Shown: in pieces, positions 18,394 through 33,900 of the stretch
How positions within the stretch are numbered: position 1 is the stretch's first letter
How the letters are laid out: every line of letters begins with the position of its first letter
Source of the DNA: Oscillospiraceae bacterium
GTDB taxonomy: Bacteria; Bacillota; Clostridia; Oscillospirales; Acutalibacteraceae
Direction of reading: 5' to 3'
Assembly (NCBI GenBank): GCA_031268095.1
Contig: JAIRXU010000025.1
Coordinates: forward strand, 1 to 64,000
DNA: 64,000 nucleotides
The notes under the pieces: model-generated
What the model saw: only the letters and a program-made list of their open reading frames with translations
The model's database searches: none
What the model was told of the DNA's origin: nothing
Position numbers and translations under genes: made by a program

Positions 18394-18536
18394 AGGATCA
18401 ATGGAACTTGATGTGACGCTTGGAAATGAGGATGCTGAAGAGTGGGCCGGGCCCGCTCTTTTGTTTGTCTGAATCGTCACGGTGCCGCGGCGGATTGCTG
18501 CGGCGCCAAAAAAATGGAAAGATGTGGGTCTTTCGT

Positions 18537-19040
18537 ATGTCAAAATCATCCGCGAACCCCGGGAGCGTCGCCGCCCGTGTCCGCGCGCTGGCGGAACCGC
18601 TGGCCCAAGGCTTGGGGCTGACTGTCTGGGACGTCCGTTTCCTCAAGGAAGGCGTGACATGGTACCTGCGGCTCTGGATCGACAAGCCCGGCGGGGTGTT
18701 CATCGAGGACTGCGAAGCCCTCAGCCGCGCCCTCGACCAACCCTTGGACGAGGCGGATTTCATTGAACAGAGCTACTGCCTGGAGGTCTGTTCCCCGGGA
18801 ATTGAGCGGGACCTGACGCGGGAAGAGCACTTTCTGCACTACTTGGGCAGCGAAATTTCCTTGCGCCTGATCCGGCCAAGGGACGGCGTCCGGGATTTCC
18901 GGGGAACGCTGACCGCCTACGGCGGCAGCAAGCTGACCCTGCGGCTGGCGGACGGCGCCGTGCTGGAGGCGGACCGGAAAGAGACCGCGTTCGTGCGGCT
19001 GGCGGAAGAAAGCGACGGCCGTCCGGAGGAAAGCGTATGA
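18537..19040 (+). CDS. rimP: Ribosome maturation factor RimP
   Basis: LGLTVWDVRFLKEGVTWYLRLWIDKPGGVFIEDCEALSRALDQPLDEADFIEQSYCLEVCSPGIERDL. Confidence 0.93.
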   Translation: MSKSSANPGSVAARVRALAEPLAQGLGLTVWDVRFLKEGVTWYLRLWIDKPGGVFIEDCEALSRALDQPLDEADFIEQSYCLEVCSPGIERDLTREEHFLHYLGSEISLRLIRPRDGVRDFRGTLTAYGGSKLTLRLADGAVLEADRKETAFVRLAEESDGRPEESV

Positions 19041-20017
19041 CTTCACGGGAACGAGTGCGCCGGGTGCTGCGCCGGGAACTGCCTGACCGTCTGCCCTTCA
19101 ATTTCTGGATGGACCGGGACCGGATGGCGGAGCTCGACCGCCGCTTGGGCGCGGATTTCCGCGTGACGCATTACGGCGCGGATGTGGTGGAGACCTTCCA
19201 CGGCATTTCGTTCTTTCCGGACTTTGCGCGGAACGCCGTGAACAAAAACGACGGCAAAACGTCCTGGCGCGTCAAGTTCCCGGTGGAAAACGCCGCGGCG
19301 CTTGTCGGCGCGGCTTACCCCGATCCCGATACCCCCGCCTTTTACGCGGGCATCCGGGCGGACCGGGAAAAACATCCCGCCTGTGCCCTGTTCGCCATGG
19401 TGGTAACCCCGCTGGATATTCTCTTTGACCAAATCGGCATGGAACAGCTTTTTTATGATATGACCGACTCGCCGGAGTTCTTGGAGGAAGCTCTGGAGCG
19501 CATCGCGCGGGTGTTGCTGTCCGCGGTGGAACACATTGCGGCCTGTGACGTGGATGCGATTTACTTTGCGGGGGATATTTGTTCGTCCCGGGGCGCGCTG
19601 ATGAGCGAAAGCATGCTGCGGCGTTTCTGCTTCGGCCCCCTCCGGAAGCTGATTGACCGCGCGCACACGCTGGGCCTTCCGGTGCTTTATCACACCGACG
19701 GCTATGTCATGGACCTCCTGCCCCTGTTTGCGGAATACGGCATTGACGGCATCAATCCGTTGCAGGCAAGCGCAGGCAACGACCCCGCCGCTTTTGCCCG
19801 CGCTTGCGCATCCCAACTGCTGGTCTACGGCGGCATCGACAACTGTTTTATCATCCCGGACGGCACCGTGAGCGAAGTGCGGAGCCATATCCGGCATTTA
19901 TTTGAAACTTTGGGCCAAAACGGCGGCCTGATCGCCTCCAGCCACGATATTCCTTCTTACTGCCCGATGGAAAACCTGGAAGCAATGGTAGACGAAATCC
20001 GGCGCCGCGTATATTAA
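19037..20017 (+). CDS. Uroporphyrinogen decarboxylase/MtaA-like family protein
   Basis: URO-D fold pattern: DRLPFNFWMD, DVDAIYFAGDICSSRGALMS, LPVLYHTDGYVMDLLPLFAEYGIDGINPLQ; ATGA overlap with rimP. Confidence 0.85.
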   Translation: MTSRERVRRVLRRELPDRLPFNFWMDRDRMAELDRRLGADFRVTHYGADVVETFHGISFFPDFARNAVNKNDGKTSWRVKFPVENAAALVGAAYPDPDTPAFYAGIRADREKHPACALFAMVVTPLDILFDQIGMEQLFYDMTDSPEFLEEALERIARVLLSAVEHIAACDVDAIYFAGDICSSRGALMSESMLRRFCFGPLRKLIDRAHTLGLPVLYHTDGYVMDLLPLFAEYGIDGINPLQASAGNDPAAFARACASQLLVYGGIDNCFIIPDGTVSEVRSHIRHLFETLGQNGGLIASSHDIPSYCPMENLEAMVDEIRRRVY

Positions 20018-20030
20018 TGCCGCGCTTCTC

Positions 20031-20060
20031 TATTATCCCTTAAATTATTATCCCTTAAAT
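20031..20060 (+). repeat. Perfect 15-bp tandem duplication (TATTATCCCTTAAAT x2)
   Basis: 20031-20045 and 20046-20060 identical, in the UroD-nusA intergenic gap. Confidence 0.9.
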
Positions 20061-20134
20061 ATAGTAATCTCCAAAATAATTTATCTCCAAGAATCGGAAT
20101 ATGATTGGAGCATTCAGAAAGGTTGATGCACGGC

Positions 20135-21223
20135 ATGAATAACAAAGAATTTTTTGAGGCGCTGCGGCTGCTTTCCCGCGAGAAAGGTATCGCCCTCGAC
20201 GCGCTGTACGACGGGATCCAGCGGGCGATTGTCACGGCAGTCAAAGGCGACTATAGCAATAAAGACGTGGTATTCTGCGAAATTTTGCCGGACACCCAGG
20301 AAATGAAGGTCTATGTCCGCAAGACGGTGGTCAGCGAAATCATTGACCCCAAGGTGGACCTGCTGCCGGAGCAGGCGGAACATCACAAGCCCGGCGCGCA
20401 GCTGGGCGACATTATTGAAATCGAGCTGGATACCAAGGAAGTCAGCCGTATCTCGGCGGAAAAGGGCAAGCACGTCCTGCGCCAGGGCATCCGCGAAGCG
20501 GAACACGGCAAGCTGCGGGAAGAATTCCAGAGCCGGGAACAGGAGATCGTCACCGTCAAGGTTCAGCGCGTGGAGCCCAACGGCGACTGCGTGGTCGAAA
20601 TCGGCAAAGTAGAGGAAGTCCTGCCCCTGAGCGAGCAAGTCCCCGGCGAGGTAATCCGTGTCGGCGACCTGATCAAGGTTTACGTCGTGGACATCAAGGG
20701 CCTGGACCGCAAGGTCCCCCGCGCCACCATCTCCCGGTCCAATCCGGGCTTGGTCAAGCGGCTGTTTGAATTGGAAGTACCGGAGATCAAGGACGGGCTG
20801 GTGGAAATCCGCGCTGTTGCCCGGGAAGCGGGGTCCCGCTCCAAGGTGGCCGTCGCGAGCCGGGATGAGGCGGTAGATCCCATTGGGGCCTGCATCGGGC
20901 CCAGGGGTTCCCGCGTGGCCCGGATCATTGACCTGCTCAGCAGCGAGAAAATCGACATCGTCCGTTACAGCGAAGACCCCGCAACCTTTGTGGCTGCCGC
21001 GCTGGCTCCCGCCGAGGTTCTCTCGGTGCAGGTGGTGGACAACGACGAACATGTTTGCCACATCACGGTTCCGGAATCCCAGCTGTCCTTGGCCATCGGC
21101 AACAAAGGGCAGAACGCCCGGCTAGCCGCCCACCTGACCACATGGAAGATTGATATCCACTCCGACGCGGTCAAGGACGATATTCCTCCGGCGGAAACCG
21201 CTGAGACGGAGGGCGACGCATGA
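20135..21223 (+). CDS. nusA: Transcription termination/antitermination factor NusA
   Basis: MNNKEFFEALRLLSREKGIALDALYDGIQRAIVTAVK...; S1 and KH domains (DPIGACIGPRGSRVARIIDLLSSEKIDIVRYSEDPATF). Confidence 0.95.
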   Translation: MNNKEFFEALRLLSREKGIALDALYDGIQRAIVTAVKGDYSNKDVVFCEILPDTQEMKVYVRKTVVSEIIDPKVDLLPEQAEHHKPGAQLGDIIEIELDTKEVSRISAEKGKHVLRQGIREAEHGKLREEFQSREQEIVTVKVQRVEPNGDCVVEIGKVEEVLPLSEQVPGEVIRVGDLIKVYVVDIKGLDRKVPRATISRSNPGLVKRLFELEVPEIKDGLVEIRAVAREAGSRSKVAVASRDEAVDPIGACIGPRGSRVARIIDLLSSEKIDIVRYSEDPATFVAAALAPAEVLSVQVVDNDEHVCHITVPESQLSLAIGNKGQNARLAAHLTTWKIDIHSDAVKDDIPPAETAETEGDA

Positions 21224-22077
21224 ACCATTTCAGTCATTCCTGCCATCCCCATCCTCCCGGCGGACGAACATTCTTCCTGCGGCTGGTCAGTCTGCTGCTC
21301 TGCGCCGCGCTGCTGACGGCGGGTTTTCTCCCTGCCCTGGCGGCGGAACCGGACACCGCTCCCCCGCTGACAGCAGCTGAGCTGCGCCAAGAAATGATCC
21401 GCCTGAACGGACCGATTGCCCCGGAGTGGATCCCGATCCATACCGTCGGCGGCGCGGTGGATACTGTCCTTGCCCATGACGAGAGCTTCACCCGCTGGTC
21501 GGAAGCCTATCAGGTACCGAAGGCGCTGGTGCAGACAGTGGTCCTGCGGGAACTGATTTGCTGCAATGTCTTCGACCTGCTGGGGGATTTCCTGGCGGAG
21601 TTTTGGTTCCAGCGCTGCGGCGCGGCGGAGCGAAACGGCGCGGAAGGCGCGCTCAAAGCGTTCTCCTGGCTGTTCAAGAAAGATTCCAGCACCGGCGCGG
21701 GGCAGATCATCGCCGACACGGCAATCCTCGCCAACAACATGGCCGTGGAACGCGGGATCCTGCCGGCAGACAGCCGGGTCTATGACGTCAACGACTGGCA
21801 CGACCGCGCGGACATGTGGCGGCGGCTGCGAGACGACACGGACTTTAACATCCAGATGGTCACGCTGGCCCTGATCCTCTTCGCGGATCCCCCGGCGCCT
21901 TACGAAGGACTGCTGGACCTCACCGACGACCAAGCGCAGGCCATTTTCCGCAGCTATACCGGCACGGTGGTCATGATGAACGCACACCTGTATTACTGCG
22001 GCGAATATTACCTGCTTTTCCGCCGCTATAACGCCTCCCTCACGGGCGCGGCGGACTCCCAACGGACGGAGGCCTGA
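21220..22077 (+). CDS. Exported protein of unknown function (DSSTGAGQI motif)
   Basis: Signal peptide VSLLLCAALLTAGFLPALAA; ATGA overlap with nusA stop; DSSTGAGQIIADTAILANN. Confidence 0.7.
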   Translation: MNHFSHSCHPHPPGGRTFFLRLVSLLLCAALLTAGFLPALAAEPDTAPPLTAAELRQEMIRLNGPIAPEWIPIHTVGGAVDTVLAHDESFTRWSEAYQVPKALVQTVVLRELICCNVFDLLGDFLAEFWFQRCGAAERNGAEGALKAFSWLFKKDSSTGAGQIIADTAILANNMAVERGILPADSRVYDVNDWHDRADMWRRLRDDTDFNIQMVTLALILFADPPAPYEGLLDLTDDQAQAIFRSYTGTVVMMNAHLYYCGEYYLLFRRYNASLTGAADSQRTEA

Positions 22078-22079
22078 CC

Positions 22080-22373
22080 ATGCCAAATCCCGGCCAACCG
22101 CTGAAGCCCCGCAAGATTCCCCTGCGCAAATGCGTCGGCTGCAACGAAATGAAACCCAAGCGGGATCTCATCCGCGCCGTCAAAAGTCCCGAAGGGACGG
22201 TGGCGCTGGACCGGACCGGCAAAGCGCCCGGGCGGGGCGCATACCTCTGCCCCAACCCGGCCTGCCTGCAGCGGGCCCGCAAGCGCCGCAGCCTGGAGCG
22301 CGCATTTTCCTGCGCAATTCCTCCGGATGTTTACGACGGCATGGAGGAGGCGCTGCAACCCCATGACAAATGA
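22080..22373 (+). CDS. ylxR: YlxR (DUF448) RNA-binding protein
   Basis: RKIPLRKCVGCNEMKPKRDLIRAVKSPEG...GKAPGRGAYLCPNPACLQRARKRRSLERAF. Confidence 0.93.
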   Translation: MPNPGQPLKPRKIPLRKCVGCNEMKPKRDLIRAVKSPEGTVALDRTGKAPGRGAYLCPNPACLQRARKRRSLERAFSCAIPPDVYDGMEEALQPHDK

Positions 22374-22656
22374 CGCGCTGCTGTCCCTGTTGGGCCTCTG
22401 CCGCAAGGCACGGACCGCTTCTTTCGGTCACGACGCGGCAAAGGCGGCCCTGCGCGCCGGACGGGCAAAGCTTTGCCTGATCTGCGCAGACGCCTCTCCC
22501 CGGCTGCGTTCCGAATTCGAAACCCTCGCGGCGGACCGCCGCGTTCCCTGCCTCCAGCTGGAGCTGACCATGGCGGACGTTCAGCGCGCCACCCAGTGGA
22601 TTGCCGCTGTCATCACCATTGATGAGCCCGGGTTCGCCCGAAAAATTCTTCTCTGA
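22363..22656 (+). CDS. ylxQ: YlxQ-like L7Ae-family protein
   Basis: [42 protein letters not shown]; position between ylxR and infB. Confidence 0.85.
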   Translation: MTNDALLSLLGLCRKARTASFGHDAAKAALRAGRAKLCLICADASPRLRSEFETLAADRRVPCLQLELTMADVQRATQWIAAVITIDEPGFARKILL

Positions 22657-22688
22657 CGCCCCAAGACTGCCCCCGAAAGGATGATGTT

Positions 22689-25487
<2,799 letters not shown>

Positions 25488-25590
25488 CACGCCGGGGGTT
25501 TGGAGCGCTGCTTCCAGACCTCCTGCTATATATTCCCCCGCGCTGCCATTTTCGCTGTTATTTTTCATCAATGAATTAAGGAGCATTGTG

Positions 25591-26745
25591 ATGTCTGTTC
25601 TTCTTCATTATTTATGTATTGGGCTGGATTACCTGCTGTCTTTCCTGCTGCTGGGCATCGGACAAGCCGTCAACCTGCTGCCGCGCTGCGCCGGGGAACC
25701 TGTGATTCCGGACACGCCCGGGTTCCGCATCGTGGAAGAAATGGGGCCGGGCTGGAATCTGGCCGGAACGCTGGAGTCCTTTTATGAGAACGACACGGGC
25801 GTTGGACTGGAAACCAGCTGGGGCAACCCCGTCACCACCCAGGCCATGCTCGATATGGTCCAGGAGATGGGCTTCACCTGTGTGCGGATTCCGGTCACCT
25901 GGGGGAATCATTTCATTGACGGTCAATTCACCATTGATCCCGCCTGGATGGCCCGGGTGCAGGAAGTGGTCGATTACGCCTACAACATCGGGCTCTATGT
26001 TATCCTCAACGCCCACAACGATGATTATTACGGCTACACGCTGGATCCGGCGCTGGAAGCCCGAACTGTTCAGCAATATACCCGCATTTGGGCACAGATC
26101 AGCGCGCGCTTCGCCGCGTACGGCTGCCGCCTGCTGTTTGAGGCCATCAATGAGCCGAAGGTGGTGGACAGTCTGCTGGCCTGGAACGGCGGAACCGTCG
26201 CCCAGCGGCAGGTCCTCAACCGGCTCAACGCGGCCTTCGTCGCGACGGTCCGGGCCGGAGACAGCGAAAACAAAACCCGCTGGCTGCTGCTCCCCACCCA
26301 TGCCGCCTCCTACGATCCGCTGGCCATGCGGGCCTTCCGCCTGCCGGAAGGAGACGACCGGCTCATCGTCTCTATTCACGCCTACTACCCCTGGGAATTC
26401 GCCGGCGCCGGCGCCCCCGACAAAACCGGTTACACCGCGCAGGACAAAAAGGCGCTGGATACCATGCTGGGCCGGATCTACGATACGTTCGTCCGCCGGG
26501 GCATCCCGGTCTACCTCGGTGAGTTCGGCTGCGTTGACAAAAACAACTTGGCTGACCGCCTGGCGTATGCCAAAGATTACGTCACCATCGCCCGGCGCTA
26601 CGGCATGTTCTGCGCCTGGTGGGACAACAGCCTGCTGCCTGAAGAGGAGTATAACGGCGCATCCTTCGCTCTGCTGAACCGCCGGGCATTGGTCTGGTAC
26701 CAGCCGGAACTGGCGAAAGCGATGGTGGACGCGGCGCGGGGATAA
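25591..26745 (+). CDS. GH5-family glycoside hydrolase (cellulase-like)
   Basis: NLAGTLESFYEND..ETSWGNPVTTQAMLDMVQEMGFTCVRIPVTWGNHF...LYVILNAHND...LLFEAINEPKV...PVYLGEFGC; N-terminal hydrophobic segment; RBS AAGGAG. Confidence 0.9.
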   Translation: MSVLLHYLCIGLDYLLSFLLLGIGQAVNLLPRCAGEPVIPDTPGFRIVEEMGPGWNLAGTLESFYENDTGVGLETSWGNPVTTQAMLDMVQEMGFTCVRIPVTWGNHFIDGQFTIDPAWMARVQEVVDYAYNIGLYVILNAHNDDYYGYTLDPALEARTVQQYTRIWAQISARFAAYGCRLLFEAINEPKVVDSLLAWNGGTVAQRQVLNRLNAAFVATVRAGDSENKTRWLLLPTHAASYDPLAMRAFRLPEGDDRLIVSIHAYYPWEFAGAGAPDKTGYTAQDKKALDTMLGRIYDTFVRRGIPVYLGEFGCVDKNNLADRLAYAKDYVTIARRYGMFCAWWDNSLLPEEEYNGASFALLNRRALVWYQPELAKAMVDAARG

Positions 26746-26818
26746 GCGATTGCACTCGTTTCCCATCCTACTAGTAATCTGAGAAATCTGAGAAATTTGA
26801 GAAAGGAATGTTATCCGT

Positions 26819-27598
26819 ATGGCTTTCTGCCGAAACTGCGGCAACGAACTTCCCCAGGCGTCTACTTTCTGCAACAAGTGCGGCACTGCGGTCACTCCCG
26901 CGGTCGGCGCGCCGCCGCCTCAGCCGATTCCCCAGGCTCCGGCGTATCCCCCGCAGGCTTACGCACCCCAGCCCTATTCCTACGCGCCGCCGCAGTATGC
27001 CCCTGTCCCGCCGAAGGCCAACCCCGCGCCGAAGTACGCGCCGTTTCGTATCCCGGCCCAGTCCAAGACGCCGCTGATCGCGGGGCTGGTGATGGTCGCC
27101 GTCGGGGTGATCGGGCCATTGTTCCTGCATCCTTTGGCGTGGCTTGCGAATCTTATCAGCCTTTTGCTCGTTGCGGTTCCGTTCCTGATTTTTGTCTTCT
27201 GGGCCCCGAAGAAAAAGCCCGCGCTGATGGCCATCCCCATCGGGATGCTGGCGCTCTCATGTATCAGCTTTTCGCGACTGATCGGCCCGTTCCTCCTCTT
27301 CTCTGTCCTGCTGATGCTCCTGAGGATTGTCTTGCTGGTTGTCTATCTTCTGACAGTAACCGGAAAATTCCGGAGTAAGATACCGCTGCTTGTATTAACT
27401 TTCGCCGTTATTTTCGTCCACCTGCCAGGTATTCCCTTAATGCAAAGCTTATTCTTTCCTGTCGCTAATGTCAATGCGTTTTTGTTTAACGCCGTTTTTG
27501 CCCTGCCGTTCTTCCTGCTCTTTCTCGGCCTGCCCAGCCAATCCGCGAAACCGGCCGCGGCGGGCGGTGAAAATCCGGCGGAAAGCAGCGCATCCTAA
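26819..27598 (+). CDS. Zinc-ribbon, Pro/Tyr-rich multispan membrane protein
   Basis: MAFCRNCGNELPQASTFCNKCGTAV then PQAYAPQPYSYAPPQYAP linker and about 5-6 hydrophobic segments. Confidence 0.75.
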   Translation: MAFCRNCGNELPQASTFCNKCGTAVTPAVGAPPPQPIPQAPAYPPQAYAPQPYSYAPPQYAPVPPKANPAPKYAPFRIPAQSKTPLIAGLVMVAVGVIGPLFLHPLAWLANLISLLLVAVPFLIFVFWAPKKKPALMAIPIGMLALSCISFSRLIGPFLLFSVLLMLLRIVLLVVYLLTVTGKFRSKIPLLVLTFAVIFVHLPGIPLMQSLFFPVANVNAFLFNAVFALPFFLLFLGLPSQSAKPAAAGGENPAESSAS

Positions 27599-27628
27599 TA
27601 TATCATCAAAAAGCGAGGAGGGGTAACG

Positions 27629-27986
27629 ATGCCCAGTTACCATATCAACCGCACCGCCGAGGACATGAAGCGGGAGCTGACGGCCCTGCTGCGGGACCTC
27701 AAGGACCCCCGGCTGCAAGGGAAACTGCTGACGGTGGTCCGCGTCTCCCTCAGCGGGGACGGGACTTCCGCCAAAGTATATGTCAGCGCTATGGAGGGAT
27801 TCGCCGCCGCGAAAGAGGCCGTCCAGGGACTCAAGAGCGCGGCGGGGCTGCTGCGGGGGGAAATCGGCCGGCGGCTGCACTTGCGCAAGGCCCCCGAACT
27901 GCGCTTTCTGGCGGACGACTCCATGGAGACCGGCGCGCAGATCACCCGGATGATCGACAGCCTGGAGATCAGGGAGGACGAGTCCG

Positions 27987-28000
<14 letters not shown>
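27629..28000 (+). CDS. rbfA: Ribosome-binding factor A
   Basis: MKRELTALLRDLKDPRLQGKLLTVVRVSLSGDGTSAKVYVSAM...LRGEIGRRLHLRKAPELRFLADDSME. Confidence 0.92.
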
Positions 28001-30628
<2,628 letters not shown>

Positions 30629-30819
30629 GGCTATACCAACGAGGGTATACGGATGGTATAACCGAAAAATTCTTCTTTGCGCCGTGCGGAATTCCCCTGC
30701 AAAGGCAACTGCATTTTCATTTTCTTGGTTACCCCCTGTCGTCAAGCAGCATATAATGCCAATGTCGGTCCATGATGACTCGGCAAGGAAGTAAAAATCC
30801 TTCTGAACCAGTATACCGT

Positions 30820-30865
30820 CCCCGTTTTCCGGTCTGGCCAGCCGGAAGCGGGGATTTTTTTCACA
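30820..30865 (+). terminator. Rho-independent terminator between guaB and the T7SS locus
   Basis: CCCCGTTTTCCGG...CCGGAAGCGGGG followed by ATTTTTTT. Confidence 0.75.
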
Positions 30866-30876
30866 CCGCCAAGGGC

Positions 30877-30905
30877 TTGACTTTTCCCCACAGATTGTAT
30901 ATAAT
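30877..30905 (+). promoter_or_regulatory. Sigma-A promoter for the T7SS-like locus
   Basis: TTGACT-N17-TATAAT about 50 bp upstream of the EssC-like ORF. Confidence 0.8.
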
Positions 30906-30953
30906 AGAATTCTTCGTGAGGAGACCATTTGGAGCAGAGCGCGGACAGGATGG

Positions 30954-33900
30954 ATGCTGGGGATGGAACTGACCCTGATCAAACAGGACCGGATTTACAC
31001 GACCCTTTTGCCGGAAAAGGTAAAGGGGCAATTTTGGGTCAGCGATCTTTCCGGCGGCCGGCTGCGCCGCCTGCTGGGGGTCGAGGGACGGGGCGAAACC
31101 TGGCTTCTTCGCAGTACGCCGGCGGCTTATCCTTTGGACGGTGACCGCCAGGGGCTCCGCGCCGCAGACCTGCAAGCAGACGCTTTCTTTCGTATCTACC
31201 TGCCGAAAGAACGGGAATACGCCCTGTTGCTGGCCGCCGAGGCCGACCGGGAAGACCTGACTTACCGCAAATACGTTGTCCAGGCCGCCCAAGGCCTGGA
31301 ACTCTCCGTCGGGCGTGGGGCGGACAGCGCGATCCGCTTCGATAACCCCCGTGTCTCCAGTCGTCATGCCAGCCTCCTGTATTATAATGGAAATTGGTCG
31401 CTCAAGGACCACCAGAGTGAGAACGGCACCTTCGTCAATCAGAAGGCGGCGGCGTCCTCTCCTCTGCACTTGGGCGACTGTGTCTATATCATGGGCCTGC
31501 GGATCTTGATCGGCGGAAATTTTATCGCCGTCAATAACCCCGGCGGCAAGGTGCGGCTCAACGAAGCGCTGCTTGCTCCCTATCAGCCGCTTCCGGCCCG
31601 CAAGCCCGCTGCGGACGAAGGCGATGCCCTCGCCGAAGAACCGGATTATTTCTACCGTTCCCCGCGCTTTCCAAAGGACGTCGCCCGGGCGCAATTCCAG
31701 ATTGACCCGCCGCCTTCGCCGGAAAACCGGGAGGAAATGCCCTTGGCGCTGACGCTGGGGCCGTCGATCACCATGGGCATGGCCTCGGTGGCGATGGGAT
31801 ACTTTTCGATTTCCAGCGCCATCGCGCAGGGCAGAATCGAAGCCGCCGTCCCGGCTGTCGCCATGAGCGGCAGCATGCTGCTGGGAACCGTGCTCTGGCC
31901 AATCCTTTCCAAACGGTACGAGAAGAAAAAACGCGCCAGACTGGAAGCCTTGCGGCAGGAAGCCTATCTCGCCTACTTGAAAGAAACTGAACAGGCCATT
32001 GCCGCGGAATGTGCGGCACAGGAAAAAATTCTGCGGGAGCAGTCGGTCCCTGTAGGCGAATGCATCGAGCGTATCCGGCGGCGCAGCTCCAAGCTCTGGG
32101 ACCGCACGGCGGAAGACGACGACTTCCTGCGCCTGCGCGTCGGGATTGGCAGCGGAGAACTCCAGGCGGAGATTCGCTTTCCCGAGAAACGCTTCGAAAT
32201 GGAAAAAGATACTCTCCGGCAGGCGCTGTATGCTCTGCGGGACGTGCCAAAAATTTTGCGGGATATCCCCGTGCGCATCCCGCTGGCGGACTGCGCCGTG
32301 ACCTCGGTTATCGGACGCCGGACGCGCTGCCTGGAATTTGCGATGGGCCTGATCATCCAACTCACCGCCCTGCACGGCTACGACGAAGTGAAGACCGTAT
32401 TCCTCTATGACGAGGAGGAGGCGCAGGCCTTTGCTTTCGCCAAATGGCTGCCCCACAGCTGGACAGATGACCGCAGTTTCCGGTTTTTGGCGGCGAATTT
32501 GGAGGAACTCAAGGTGCTGTCCGGGGTTCTCGAAAAAGAAGTCGAGGCCCGGCGGGCCGCCGCCGAGCGCAACCGAACGGGCAAGCCGCTGCCGCACTAT
32601 GTCGTTTTCGCCTTCAGCCGGGAATTGGCGCTGCGGGCCGAATTCCTGAAACAAATCTATGCCGCGGGCGGCAATGTCGGGTGCAGCGTAGTTTGTTTTT
32701 TTGATGAGCTGAAGAACGTCCCGAAAGAATGCAGTGCCGTGCTGGAACTGCGCGGCAAGGACAGCCAGCTATACAACCGCAGGGACCGTACCGGCGAGGC
32801 CCTGCGATTTGTCAATGATATCGCGGTCCAGGCGGATATGCGCGAACTGGCGCTGCAACTGGCCAACACGCCGCTGGACCTGACAGGTTCGGCTTACCAG
32901 CTGCCGAACCTGCTCTCATTCCTGGATCTGTTTGAGGCCGGACGGGTAGAGCACCTGAACCCGCTGACGCGCTGGCGGGACAATGACCCCACCAAGTCCT
33001 TGCAGGCTCTCGTCGGCGTGAACGCCATGGGCGACCCGTTTTACTTGGATCTGCATGAGAAATATCACGGGCCGCACGGCTTGGTCGCCGGCATGACGGG
33101 ATCCGGCAAAAGCGAGTTTATTATGACGTATATTCTTTCGCTGGCGCTGAACTATCACCCGGACGAGGCGGCATTTTTGCTGATCGACTATAAGGGCGGC
33201 GGCATGGCGAAGTCCTTCGCGCACCTGCCCCATGTGGCGGGCATCATCACCAATCTTGACGGCGCGGCCATCCGGCGGTCGCTGGTTTCGCTCGACAGCG
33301 AGCTGAAACGCCGTCAGGCCATCTTCAACCAGGCCGGCGAGCGCCTTGGCATCAGCAACATTGACATTTATAAATATCAAAAAGAATACCGGGCCGGGTC
33401 GGTCACCGACCCGCTGCCGCACCTGTTCATCATTTCCGACGAATTCGCGGAGCTCAAAACCCAGCAGCCGGAATTCATGGAGCGGCTCATCAGCGCGGCG
33501 CGCATCGGACGCAGCCTGGGGGTGCATCTCATTCTGGCGACCCAGAAACCGGCCGGTGTGGTGGACGACCAGATCTGGTCGAACAGCCGGTTCCGCGTGT
33601 GCCTGAAGGTGCAGGACCGGCAGGACAGCATGGATATGCTCAAGCGGTCTGACGCGGCGGAACTGAAACAAACCGGGCGGTTTTACTTACAGGTAGGTTA
33701 CAACGAGCTGTTCGAGCTGGGGCAGAGCGCCTGGGCCGGCGCGCCCTATGCACCGACCGACAACGCGGTGCGGGAGCAGCCCCGCGCCGTGCGTGTCCTT
33801 GACCGCAACGGGCAGGTGATGCAGGCGGTGCAGCTGCAAAGACGCGCCGCACCGCAGGAAAAGCAGAAAAAACAGCTGGACGTGATTGTCAGCCATCTGG

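Noticed and set aside
30861-32654. 597-aa minus-strand ORF opposite essC
   Set aside because: Antisense shadow; no recognisable domains, and essC is well supported.
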